11,521 bases of DNA from CAYTLW01 sp964438735 (GTDB lineage Bacteria; Myxococcota_A; UBA9042): positions 1 to 11,521 of the forward strand of contig CAYTLW010000188.1 in NCBI GenBank assembly GCA_964438735.1. Reading direction: 5' to 3'. Both the position numbers and the translations under genes were made by a program. Positions 1 through 9,025 of this stretch are shown piece after piece. Under the pieces are notes generated by a model. The model searched no databases and had not been told where the DNA came from. It saw nothing but the letters and a program-made list of their open reading frames with translations. The stretch's first letter is position 1; each line of letters begins with the position of its first letter.

Positions 1-57
1 CATCCCGACTCCCCTGGCACAGGCTCCAGGGCGCTTCGCTGATCGCTCCGCCTGGCC

Positions 58-72
58 ACCGTCACCGACGGT
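58..72 (-). terminator. Small hairpin just after the ATPase stop codon
   Basis: A perfect inverted repeat, ACCGTC-ACC-GACGGT, begins 1 bp past the stop codon of the - strand ATPase. It has 6-bp arms and a 3-nt loop. No T-tract follows it on the - strand, so it is at best a weak or Rho-assisted terminator or an mRNA 3' stabiliser. Nothing else is recognisable in bases 1-73. Confidence 0.25.
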
Positions 73-73
73 C

Positions 74-1249
74 TCAAGCCAACAACCCGTCCACATCCCG
101 CCAGGGCACGGCTTCACCGACGCTGCGCCGCTGGTGCTCGTCACCGCCGTAGACCAGTACACAGCGAGTTTCGGCCGCCTCGCTGGTCTCCCGACGCAAT
201 GCGGCGAACGCCGCGAGGGCGGCGAAGAAGTCACCGCCGATGGTTCGACCCGATTTGGCCTCAACCGCGACGACTTCCAGGCCCTGCTCCAACAACAGGT
301 CAACCTCAAGCCGCCGTTGGTCGCGGTAGAACCACATTCGCGGCCGCTCTCCTCGGTGATGATTTGCCTTGGCCAACTCAGCGACCACCATGTTCTCGAA
401 AACGGCGCCGCGCAGTGGGTGGCGATCGAGCTCACGCGGTTCGCGGATGCCCAGCAGCTGACACAGCAGTCCCGTGTCCCAAAAGAAGAGCTTTGGCCGC
501 CGGACCAGGCGCTTGCCAAGGTTGCGATGCCAAGGCTGCAGGCGGAAAGTGATGAAGGATGCCTCGAGGACTGAGAGCCAGGCCTTTGCCGTGTTGTGGC
601 TGACCCCGGCGTCACCACCCAATGCGGAGAGATTGACCACCCTGCCCACGTGTCCGGCGCAGAGCCCCACGAATGTCTGAAAGGCCGACAGGTCGCCGAC
701 ATTCAAGAGTCGGCGCACATCTCGCTCCAAGTACATGGCGACGTAGGCGGACAGCCAGGGGCCGGGTTCAAGGTCGCGGTCGAAGAGCGCCGGGTAGGCT
801 CCGCGCCACAGCGTCTCGAGCAGCTCGTCATCGCCTCGCCCGGCGGCGCGAAGCTCGGCGCGATCGAAGGGCAGCAAGTGAAGGATCGCTGTCCGGCCGG
901 CCAGCGACTGCGATGTGGCCTGGGTGAGACTCAAGTGTTCCGAACCCGTCAGCACAAACCGCCCCGGCGTTGGGTCCTCATCGACCATGACCTGTAGATA
1001 TGAAGTCAACTCGGGCGCGCGCTGAATCTCGTCCAGGATTGCACCGTCCCGCAGACCTGCGAGGAACCCCCGTGGGTCCTCCAAGGCGTGCAGGCGCACA
1101 TCCGGCGCTTCCAGGGTTCTGTAGGCCAATTCGGGGAAGGCGGCCCTGCACAGGGTCGTCTTGCCGGACTGCCGCGGCCCGGTCAGGGTGATGACGGGGA
1201 ACCCCTTTGCGGCTCGGTGCAGGACGGTGGCCAGTGTGCGTGGGATCAT
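74..1249 (-). CDS. AAA+ ATPase with DUF4143 C-terminal domain
   Basis: This 391-residue protein belongs to the widespread AAA_14/DUF4143 family, soluble ATPases of unclear role. Visible motifs are the Walker A loop GPRQSGKTT (residues 24-32), the Walker B ILDE (71-74), a sensor-like FVLTGS (98-103) and the SLAGRT signature (115-120). A winged-helix-like segment follows at about 193-236. The C-terminal DUF4143 part ends in a nuclease-like fold with EVDLLLE (315-321) and VEAK (329-332), resembling a PD-(D/E)XK core. Length and both domains are typical of an intact member. The ATG at 1249 is chosen because Walker A then falls at the usual distance from the N-terminus. No Shine-Dalgarno is evident, and the likely promoter ends so close to the ATG that the mRNA may be leaderless. 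The family is known; the substrate and cellular role are not. Confidence 0.9.
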   Translation of the reverse strand: MIPRTLATVLHRAAKGFPVITLTGPRQSGKTTLCRAAFPELAYRTLEAPDVRLHALEDPRGFLAGLRDGAILDEIQRAPELTSYLQVMVDEDPTPGRFVLTGSEHLSLTQATSQSLAGRTAILHLLPFDRAELRAAGRGDDELLETLWRGAYPALFDRDLEPGPWLSAYVAMYLERDVRRLLNVGDLSAFQTFVGLCAGHVGRVVNLSALGGDAGVSHNTAKAWLSVLEASFITFRLQPWHRNLGKRLVRRPKLFFWDTGLLCQLLGIREPRELDRHPLRGAVFENMVVAELAKANHHRGERPRMWFYRDQRRLEVDLLLEQGLEVVAVEAKSGRTIGGDFFAALAAFAALRRETSEAAETRCVLVYGGDEHQRRSVGEAVPWRDVDGLLA

Positions 1250-1255
1250 AGGTCG

Positions 1256-1283
1256 AGGGTAGGGGTCGTTGACAGTTTGTCAA
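1256..1283 (-). promoter_or_regulatory. Putative sigma70-type promoter of the ATPase gene
   Basis: On the - strand a perfect -35 TTGACA (1283-1278) is followed after 16 bp by a weaker -10, TACCCT (1261-1256). The predicted transcription start falls on or beside the A of the ATG at 1249, implying a leaderless transcript. The -35 is good, the -10 matches poorly, and the assignment is an inference. Confidence 0.35.
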
Positions 1284-1302
1284 TCGAACTTACAAACTGT
1301 CA
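1270..1302. promoter_or_regulatory. Palindromic operator candidate upstream of the ATPase gene
   Basis: TGACAGTTTGT (1270-1280) and ACAAACTGTCA (1292-1302) form a perfect 11-bp inverted repeat with an 11-bp spacer. The centres of the arms are about two helical turns apart, which suits a dimeric DNA-binding protein. The repeat covers the predicted -35 element of the ATPase promoter, so a bound protein would probably repress. It is AT-rich compared with the surrounding sequence. The ATPase itself, through its winged-helix-like part, is one possible binder, but that is speculation. Confidence 0.5.
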
Positions 1303-1428
1303 GCGCCGGGCTCGGCGGGCTGGGCTGCTCGTTGGTGGGCCTTGCCCTGGCCGTCCTGGCTACCCTTTTCATCCATGCGCCGGATCGGGCACTTCTTGGC
1401 CACTCCCATGCCCGGGAAGGAGGTCATC

Positions 1429-1581
1429 ATGCCGGGCAAGATCGTCGCTGCCGTGAAGAGCGTCGTCGTTGGTTGGGCCCGGCAAGCCGCCGGTCCCATG
1501 AGACTTGGAAGGGTGGGCGGCGTCATGTTCATGAAGCAAGTGGCGGCTCAAAAATGCTATCCACCTCACCGCCCCAAATAG
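1429..1581 (+). CDS. Candidate small cationic protein (50 aa)
   Basis: A 50-codon frame starts at an ATG preceded by AAGGAGGT (1417-1424) with 4-5 nt spacing, nearly the perfect complement of the 16S rRNA 3' end. The product has nine Lys/Arg (K4, K10, R18, R25, R28, K36, K42, R48, K50), no Asp or Glu, and one Cys (43). Residues 4-21 (KIVAAVKSVVVGWARQAA) could form an amphipathic helix. The frame ends inside the convergent gene to its right, overlapping it by 16 bp. No family is recognised. It could be a membrane-active or nucleic-acid-binding peptide, or the cationic composition could be an accident of GC-rich sequence. An open frame on the opposite strand (1290-1532) competes for the same DNA but has no ribosome binding site. 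Expression is unproven. Confidence 0.35.
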   Translation: MPGKIVAAVKSVVVGWARQAAGPMRLGRVGGVMFMKQVAAQKCYPPHRPK

Positions 1582-3686
1582 ATCGTCTGAGGCCCCTCGC
1601 CAGGCCGCTCGATCTCGATGGACAACATGTCCACCCCTTCCCCGCCAAGCGTCGACGACAGCTCCTGCAAGCCGCTCTTGTCGGCCGGTCTGAAATCCAC
1701 GCTGGTGATGCGATCGTTGACCCGTAGCCCGGCCGCCAGCGCGGCGCCGGCGGATTCGCGGACCATGTATCCGTTGACGCCCTCGGCGATGACCATGCCC
1801 ATCTCGGCCAGGCGCACGCTGCGGGCGGCGTCGGGGGGCCGCAGGGCGACGTCTTTTCGGAGTTCGCCGCGGTCGGGTACGTCGAGCTGGGCGATGAGCT
1901 CGGGCAGGTGGCTGGCGTGGGAGACGCGCAGGGCCCAGCGACCGGGCGGCACCGAGGGCACCTTCCACAGACCCTGCTCGTCCGTGGTGGCGTGGCGCTC
2001 GCTCTCGCCGCCGTCCAGGGGCATCAGGCGGACGCGGGCCGCGACCAGCGCGGCGCCGTCCAGGGCCGAGACGCGGCCGTGCACCAGGGTGCCGCCGTCG
2101 AGGCGGATGGTGACCCGGGCGAGGCCGCCACTGACCACCATCACATCGCGCGATATGCCCGGCGGTTGGCCGGTCAGGCTGGCGCGGAAGTCGTAGCGAC
2201 CGGGGCGGAAGGGGCCCATGCTGAAGCTGCCGTCGGGCTGGGCATGGGCCGGGGTGGGCTGCGGCGCGCCCCAGGGGTCGGGCCCCTTCACCTTGCGGCC
2301 GACCAGGTGAATCACCGCGCTGGCTGCAGGTCCCCCCTTGGCGTCCAGGACCCGGCCGGCGATGTTGCCGCCGGCGCCCAGCCGAAGCAGGACCTCACCG
2401 CCCTGCTCCACGGGCTGGACCTCGGAGGTGGCGTGGGTGGGCGCGATGGCCATGGCGGTGCCGCCGAGCAATGGCAGGCCGGGACGATGCCACTCGAAGC
2501 GCCCCTCGCCATCGACCGTGACCCGCGCTACCTGGCCACCGACCTGGATCAGCACTGTGGCCGCGGGCACCGGCTTGTCGCCCGGGCCGACCACCTGGCC
2601 CACCACCCCCTGGATGGCCTCCAGGGTGAACGTACGGCTCAGGGCGGCTCGGGCCACCACGACCAGGTCCGGCACACGCACCCGACGGAAGCCGGGCGCG
2701 GTGACCTCCACCAGCCAGGTCCCTGGCGGGATGCCGGCGATGGTGAAGCGACCGTTGACGTCACAGTCGGCAGCGAAGCCCTCCCCGTCAACGTTGGGCC
2801 GCACCTCGACACGGGCGGCGAGACCGACGCCGCCGCGGGATCGGACCACGCCCGACAGGGTGCCGCCGGGCTGCAGGCGCAGCAGCAAGTCATCGATGCG
2901 CTGGCCTTCGCGCAGATCGATGACCGGGCTCAGGGCGCTGACGTCGCCGCCCAGGCGGGCGCGCACCTCGATCCGCCCGGGGGCCAGTCCGGCGATGGCG
3001 AAGCGACCCTGGGCGTCGGAGACGGCGGCGCCGGCCAGGCGGAAGGGACCGACGCTGCCCTGCAGGCCCGCAGCGGTGCGATAGAGCACCTCCAGGTTGG
3101 CGCCGGCGACCGGGCGGGCGGAGGCGACCACATGACCGTGCAGGCTGCCTGGGCGGCGCAGGGTCAGGACGACCGAGCGGGCTTCCGCTTCCGGCGCGGC
3201 GGCCACCTGTACGGCGCCCGAATCGGCGATGCCGGGCCGCACGTAGTCGCTGGCGCTGGCGTCGACGGCGTGGGGGGCGGCGGGGCGGCCCCCCCCCCGG
3301 GGCGGCCGGGGGGGGGGGGGGGGGGGTGTGGCCCGGCGGGGGCGCCCCCCCNNNNNNNNNNCCCGATGCGGCTAGGCCGGGCCGCACGTAGTCGCTGGCG
3401 CTGGCGTCGTGGGCGGGGCGGCCGGCCGGCAGCCCCCGACACGTGAACATGCCGTGCTTGTCGGTCTTGGTATGCACCTGCTGGCAGCGCACCGTGGCCG
3501 AGGCGATGGGTGCGCCGGCGCTGTCGACCACGCGTCCGGTAATGACCAGTTCGACCCGCCTGGCGGGCTGCTCGACCACCGGCTCATCTGTAGCCGGCGG
3601 CGGCGCGTCGGCCAGCAACCAGGCGATCAGCCCCACGCTGACGATGACCGCGGCGGCGACCACCAGCTGCAGCATGCGCTGTCGGT

Positions 3687-3690
<4 letters not shown>
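1566..3690 (-). CDS. Membrane-anchored carboxypeptidase-regulatory-like repeat protein with C-terminal PDZ domain (interrupted by assembly gap)
   Basis: The gene starts at 3690 (SD GGAGGAG 4 nt upstream) and ends at 1566. The assembly gap at about 3265-3375 splits it, but joining the duplicated ends gives one 659-residue frame. Residues 7-26 (LQLVVAAAVIVSVGLIAWLL) are one hydrophobic segment with basic residues before it, so a signal anchor leaving the rest in the periplasm or outside. Six beta-sandwich repeats follow at about 47-131, 132-228, 229-310, 311-393, 394-485 and 486-570. Each has the carboxypeptidase-regulatory-like pattern, such as GRVVDSAGAPIASATV and GRFTIAGIPPGTWLVEV. The last 90 residues look like a PDZ domain (AGLRVNDRITSVD, about 605-617). 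Such repeats usually bind or space proteins, and PDZ domains bind protein C-termini. Its ATG overlaps the protease stop codon (ATGA), so the two are translationally coupled. No catalytic residues are seen, and the binding partner is unknown. Confidence 0.85.
3217..3409. repeat. Duplicated contig ends flanking the gap
   Basis: The same 34 bp occurs at 3231-3264 and at 3376-3409. Another 14 bp to the left of each copy (3217-3230 and 3362-3375) agrees at 10 of 14 positions, as expected for an error-prone end of the same sequence. Both copies encode the same peptide, DASASDYVRPG, in the - strand reading frame. Collapsing them leaves 1980 nt from 3690 to 1566, exactly 660 codons. They are most likely one locus assembled twice, not a biological repeat. 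Confidence 0.85.
3265..3375. other. Assembly gap with low-quality flanks
   Basis: Ten N (3352-3361) sit beside homopolymer-rich sequence (3271-3351) with long G and C runs unlike anything else in the window. This is typical of low-quality read ends left at a contig edge. Genuine sequence appears to stop near 3264 on the left and resume at 3376. The ten N look like a placeholder rather than a measured gap size. Protein translated through this stretch should not be trusted. Confidence 0.9.
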
Positions 3691-6128
<2,438 letters not shown>

Positions 6129-6170
6129 GCCACGCTCCCAAGCCCCGAGCCATCGCGTTGGGGCGGCATC

Positions 6171-6199
6171 AATGTGCGCGGCGCGGGTCAGCGTGTAAA
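6171..6199 (-). promoter_or_regulatory. Putative promoter of the protease operon
   Basis: On the - strand TTTACA (6199-6194) matches five of six -35 consensus bases and is followed after 17 bp by CACATT (6176-6171), a weak -10. The predicted start is near 6164, giving a leader of about 36 nt. Spacing is ideal, but the -10 is poor, so this is tentative. Confidence 0.3.
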
Positions 6200-6205
6200 G
6201 GCGTG

Positions 6206-6237
6206 GACCTGCCTGGACCCAGGTTGGATCCAAGGTC
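6206..6237. promoter_or_regulatory. Nested palindromes upstream of the protease promoter
   Basis: Two adjoining palindromes, CCTGG-AC-CCAGG (6212-6223) and TTGGATCCAA (6224-6233), are enclosed by the outer arms GACCT (6206-6210) and AGGTC (6233-6237). The cluster lies directly upstream of the putative -35, where an activator would bind. It could be an operator, or a fold-back structure left by a mobile element. Confidence 0.3.
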
Positions 6238-6328
6238 TGGCCGGGCGGCGAGGCGAAATCCCCCCTACCCCAGCCCGCTGTGAGGTGTGGCTTCAGCAAT
6301 GGCGACGCGGCGGGGCTGGCAGGCTGAT

Positions 6329-6436
6329 TCAGGCCGCGGAAGTCGACCCCTGGGCCTCCTCGTATTCGCGCCAGTTCTCGACCTTGAACTTGGTCTTGTA
6401 TGGCGGGTGGATGTAGCTGGACTTGTGGGTGCGCAT
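6329..6436 (-). pseudogene. 5' relic of an IS5-like transposase gene
   Basis: An ATG at 6436 with AAGGAG upstream opens a 35-codon frame. Its residues 1-29 include YKTKFKVENWREYEEA, which resembles the N-terminus of IS5-group transposases (pattern V-x-NW-x-EYE, normally followed by RGSLTLW). Homology ends abruptly at about residue 30, and a stop follows at 6329. No DDE catalytic part is present and no clear terminal repeats were found. It is read as the front end of a transposase gene after deletion. The family assignment rests on a short stretch, so a genuine 35-aa peptide cannot be excluded. Confidence 0.5.
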
Positions 6437-6606
6437 GGGCTGGGCTCCTTGATCGGCGGCGTCTTGCTGGCCGGCGGGCAGCCTGCGTGGCGGGCGACCG
6501 GGAGGTCAAGCCGCATCCGTGCACCAACGCCACAAACGCTCGTTGGAGGTCGAGTTGCACCCTCGATGAGACCCAGTGGCAGCCGTTCCCACCATGGTAT
6601 CGCCTC

Positions 6607-6633
6607 TCGACACCAGTATCGTCGTCTGATACT
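6607..6633 (+). promoter_or_regulatory. higBA promoter and operator candidate
   Basis: AGTATC (6615-6620) and GATACT (6628-6633) form a perfect 6-bp inverted repeat with a 7-bp spacer, 21 bp before the higB start. The right arm GATACT also reads as a -10 element (four of six bases), with a weak -35-like TCGACA at 6607-6612. An operator overlapping the promoter is the usual layout for HigA autorepression. Confidence 0.5.
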
Positions 6634-6653
6634 ATGCGGCTGCGGAGGCGGAC

Positions 6654-6935
6654 ATGATCAAGAGCTTCCGCGACACGGAGACAGAGAGAGTGTTCAACAG
6701 GTTGCGTTCCCGAAAGCTGCCACCCGACATCCAACGCCGCGCCTTCCGAAAGCTGCGCCAGATCCACGCCGCCATTGCGCTGGCCGACCTGCGAGCACCT
6801 CCGGGCAACCGTTTGGAACCGCTCTCGGGCGATCTCGCTGGTGGGCACAGCATTCGAGTCAACCAGCAGTGGCGAATCTGCTTTCGGTGGTCGGATGGCC
6901 ATGCCCACGACGTTGGAATCGTGGACTACCACTGA
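6654..6935 (+). CDS. higB: HigB-type toxin, RelE/ParE superfamily
   Basis: This 93-residue protein has the normal length and signature of HigB toxins, ribosome-dependent mRNA endonucleases that arrest translation when not neutralised. The diagnostic central and C-terminal stretches are visible: GNRLEPLSGD (51-60), HSIRVNQQWRICFRW (65-79) and the terminal VGIVDYH. The N-terminal MIKSFRDTETERVF is also typical. The ATG at 6654 has GGAGG (6644-6648) at 5-nt spacing. It is the first gene of the pair, as is usual for higBA (toxin before antitoxin), and the antitoxin follows after about 12 nt. The fold and role come from family knowledge; no residue appears lost, so the toxin is probably functional. 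Confidence 0.93.
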   Translation: MIKSFRDTETERVFNRLRSRKLPPDIQRRAFRKLRQIHAAIALADLRAPPGNRLEPLSGDLAGGHSIRVNQQWRICFRWSDGHAHDVGIVDYH

Positions 6936-6947
6936 AGGAGAGAGATG

Positions 6948-7262
6948 ATGAGCACAGATGTCGTCACCATGCCGCCCGCCCACCCCGGCGAGCACCTGCA
7001 GGAGGACTTCCTGGTGCCCCTCGGGCTTTCGGCGTACGCGCTGGCCAAGGCGCTGGGCATTCCGATCACGCGCGTGACCCGACTCGTCAATCAGCAGTCA
7101 CGCGTGTCTACCGACACGGCGCTACGTCTGGCCCGGTTCTTTGGCACGAGCCCGCAATTCTGGCTCAACCTGCAGTCGGACTATGAGTTGCAGGTGGCCG
7201 AAGATGCCGGTCGAGTGGCTGCCGTGAACCTGGAGGTGGAGCCGTTGGATCTCGCCGGCTGA
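6948..7262 (+). CDS. higA: HigA-type antitoxin, XRE-family HTH
   Basis: This 104-residue protein is the cognate antitoxin, which binds HigB and represses the operon. The HigA signature HPGEHLQEDFLVPLGLS lies near the N-terminus, followed by a helix-turn-helix (YALAKALGIPITRVTRLVN) and the conserved RLARFFGTSPQFWLNLQ. Two ATG codons stand in tandem at 6945 and 6948. The second is preferred because the Shine-Dalgarno GAAGGAG (6934-6940) is 7 nt away, against 4 nt for the first; the difference is one residue. The gene is co-transcribed with higB. It most likely acts on the AGTATC/GATACT palindrome upstream of higB. Confidence 0.93.
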   Translation: MSTDVVTMPPAHPGEHLQEDFLVPLGLSAYALAKALGIPITRVTRLVNQQSRVSTDTALRLARFFGTSPQFWLNLQSDYELQVAEDAGRVAAVNLEVEPLDLAG

Positions 7263-7456
7263 CGCAGCCAGGCGTGGTGGGGCTGGCCTGCCTGTGCCTC
7301 CCAGAAACTCATCCGGGCTTGCAGTTGTCCATGGTCACAACCATATCCGGCAGCCTTGAAGGGCCTCCAGGGCCAGTCACCTGACGATCCAGGGCTATGA
7401 CCCCGGTCGAAGACCGATGCAACCGGTGCTGATGTCGGTCAGCGCACGAGAACCGC
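7263..7456. other. Intergenic stretch without recognisable gene
   Basis: Between the antitoxin stop and the insertion sequence no convincing gene is seen. Short fold-backs such as GCCAG/CTGGC just after the antitoxin stop and CGGTC-GAA-GACCG near 7404 lack a T-tract, so no clear terminator of the higBA operon can be named. Confidence 0.5.
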
Positions 7457-7531
7457 CGTCAAATCGCGACGGCCGGGCAAAGAAGTCCAACGCCGGCCTT
7501 GCTGGCCAAGCCGTCATTCAGAGCCGGATGC

Positions 7532-8681
7532 TCAAGCAGCGTCGCGCCACTCGTAGCGGTGATGTAGACCGCCGACCCGTGGAAGGGAGACGACCTTCGC
7601 CATCGGCGATGGTTTCGCAGCCACCGGCCGGCGGTCAGGCGTGTCTCCGTCGAGGCCCATATGGCCGCGGTCAGCGTGGTAGTGGTCGACAAAGGAACGG
7701 ACCAGCTCAACGACGTGTCGCTCACCAAAGACGACGACGTGGTCGAGCATCTCCCGTCTGCATGAGCCGATCCAGCGTTCGGCCACCGGATTCTGCCATG
7801 GGCTACGGTAGGCCGTTCGACTGGGCTTGGTGCCCACCGACTTGATGAACCGGACGACATCCTTGTTGAAGATCGAGTCGCGGTCGAAGATGAGGTATTT
7901 GGGGGCCGTGTCGAATGGGAAGGCTTCACGAAGCTGCTGCACGACCCACTGCGCCGTCGGGTTGTAGGTCGCGTTGAAGTGAAGAATGTGCCGGCGCCCG
8001 TGGTCGATGACGAAGAACACGTAGAGCACGCGGAGCCTGATCGTCGGGACGGTGAAGAAGTCCATGCCGGCGATGGCATCTTTGTGGTTGCGCAGGAAAG
8101 CGACCCAACGCTTGACTACAGCCGGATCTGGGGCTTCCCGAAGGAACCGCCGGATGTAGCGGGTGACAGTGCTGCGCGAGACCTCAAGCCCGAGCATGAC
8201 CAACTCGCTGTGCACCCGTGGAGCGCCCCAGTTGTTCTCTCTGACCATCCTGCGGTTCAGGTCACGGGTCTCGGCGTCGATGCGCCGACGCCCTGGACGC
8301 CTTCCGCGCCGCGAGATCTTCGTCCAGTGACGACGGAACCGGCGCCGATGCCAATCGACCACGGTCTCGGGCTTCACGATGACGAGCATGCCGGTCCATT
8401 TCGTCCATCCTCGGCGAAGGGCAAGCCAGAAGACGCGATCGGGGTCGCGCAGGTGGGGTCTCGGGCGTTTCTGCTTGAGTGCGGTGACCTGCTGCCTCAG
8501 CGCCAGGTTGCGGGCTCCTCCGGAGTCCCGTCCTGACGGACTCGCACCTGCGGTGCTCGCTCGCCGTTTCGTCGCTTCGCGCCGAAGCCGTCGTCTCCAG
8601 GACAAGCTCGCCCTTGGACCGGCAGGCTGCCTGGAGCACCTGGAGGAGAAGGGATATCAGGAAGACGACGAGTTGGTTCAT
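7532..8681 (-). pseudogene. DDE integrase-core transposase interrupted by an 85-bp insertion
   Basis: The N-terminus (ATG at 8681, MNQLVVFLISLLLQVLQAAC, ending GELVLE) and the remainder (beginning NLALRQQV) lie in different frames. Removing 8510-8594 joins them as LVLENLALRQQV, the conserved junction of this family, and restores 354 residues (29 + 325). Restored catalytic residues are Asp179 (MDFF), Asp238 (FDRDS) and Glu273 (NPVAERW), with 34 residues between the last two as expected for a DDE rve fold. A helix-turn-helix-like region precedes them (GAPRVHSELVMLGLEVSRST). Upstream of 8681 there is no clear ribosome binding site. A product starting inside the insertion would lack the N-terminal 29 residues. 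The gene is therefore probably inactive. The integrase-core family is certain; the exact IS family (IS481- or IS3-like) is not. Confidence 0.85.
8510..8594. repeat. 85-bp hairpin-rich insertion within the transposase gene
   Basis: The segment that breaks the transposase frame contains three consecutive hairpins: GAGTCCCGTC with GACGGACTC (8523-8543, one bulged C), GCACC-TGC-GGTGC (8544-8556) and GCTTCG-CGC-CGAAGC (8574-8588). It has no coding capacity. It resembles a REP/MITE-like palindromic element. No target duplication is obvious. Its boundaries are inferred from the conserved protein junction and could be off by a few bases. Confidence 0.6.
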
Positions 8682-8850
8682 GGAGGCGAGCTCTGGCTGA
8701 TCACGCTCGTGAACTCAACCTCAAGAGTGCGGTCACAGCGGGAATTGGCAGTCAGGAAAGGTGGCCCCAACCGCCCGATTTTGCGGGCCGACGGAGATTT
8801 GACGAGGGACACCCGCTGTTGCGTCGTTCCCGTTGAACTCGCTCATTCGC

Positions 8851-8993
8851 GATCCCGCCAAAGCGGCGGGATTTCTGGCGGGATTCGCTGCGTCGTCGGG
8901 CCGGCGGCGGCCGATCCCGCCAAAGAGGCAGGGTTCTTGGCGGGATTCCACGGTTCGCCGTTCGACAGCAGGTGCATCCCGCCGACCCGGCGG
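8851..8993. repeat. Cluster of ATCCCGCC palindromes
   Basis: Two 36-bp copies (8851-8886 and 8913-8948) agree at 31 of 36 positions and each folds into a long stem: ATCCCGCCA with TGGCGGGAT in the first, ATCCCGCCAA with TTGGCGGGAT (8914-8923/8937-8946) in the second. The octamer ATCCCGCC occurs six times in either orientation between 8852 and 8983. A smaller hairpin, CCGCC-GACCC-GGCGG, follows at 8979-8993. The cluster fills most of the space between the IS and the end of the deaminase-ATPase gene. It could terminate transcription of that gene or be a REP-type element. The first copy also has an alternative shorter stem (8852-8859/8865-8872) followed by TTT on the + strand. Confidence 0.65.
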
Positions 8994-9025
8994 AACCACA
9001 GGCCCAATGCGCCTCCGACAGGACT

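Larger units (their letters stand above)
7457..8804 (-). mobile_element. Insertion sequence of about 1.35 kb with DDE integrase-type transposase
   Basis: The ends carry imperfect inverted repeats. CGTCAAATC (7457-7465) is mirrored exactly by GATTTGACG (8796-8804), and the similarity continues inward through CGGCC and CAAA blocks to about 7481 and 8780. The element encloses one transposase gene, 75 bp from one end and about 120 bp from the other. Size and content suit an IS with a single DDE (rve-type) transposase. No direct target duplication is visible outside the repeats, so the copy may be old or recombined. Confidence 0.65.

Noticed and set aside
1290..1532. 80-codon open frame on the - strand between the PDZ gene and the ATPase
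   Set aside because: It has no ribosome binding site and no recognised family, and it overlaps the + strand frame that has a near-perfect site. Its codon use is GC-rich at third positions, so it is not fully excluded.
3271..3351. G-run that could form a G-quadruplex
   Set aside because: It adjoins the N gap inside a duplicated contig end and disrupts an otherwise continuous gene, so it is best explained as sequencing artefact.
1908..3446. 512-codon open frame on the + strand opposite the PDZ-repeat gene
   Set aside because: It runs through the N gap and has a biased Gly/Ala/Asp composition without domains; an antisense shadow.
6129..6995. Long in-frame N-terminal extension of the protease reading frame
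   Set aside because: It runs antisense through higB, has no signal peptide or recognisable domain, and the ATG at 6128 gives a proper lipoprotein signal.
8262..8681. Independent 139-residue protein starting at 8681
   Set aside because: Its first 29 residues are the transposase N-terminus, and the rest is out-of-frame reading through the 85-bp insert and the transposase.
8851..8948. Possible two-unit CRISPR (36-bp repeats, 26-bp spacer)
   Set aside because: There are only two copies at 31 of 36 identity, the repeats are long palindromes, there is no third full unit, and no cas gene is present.
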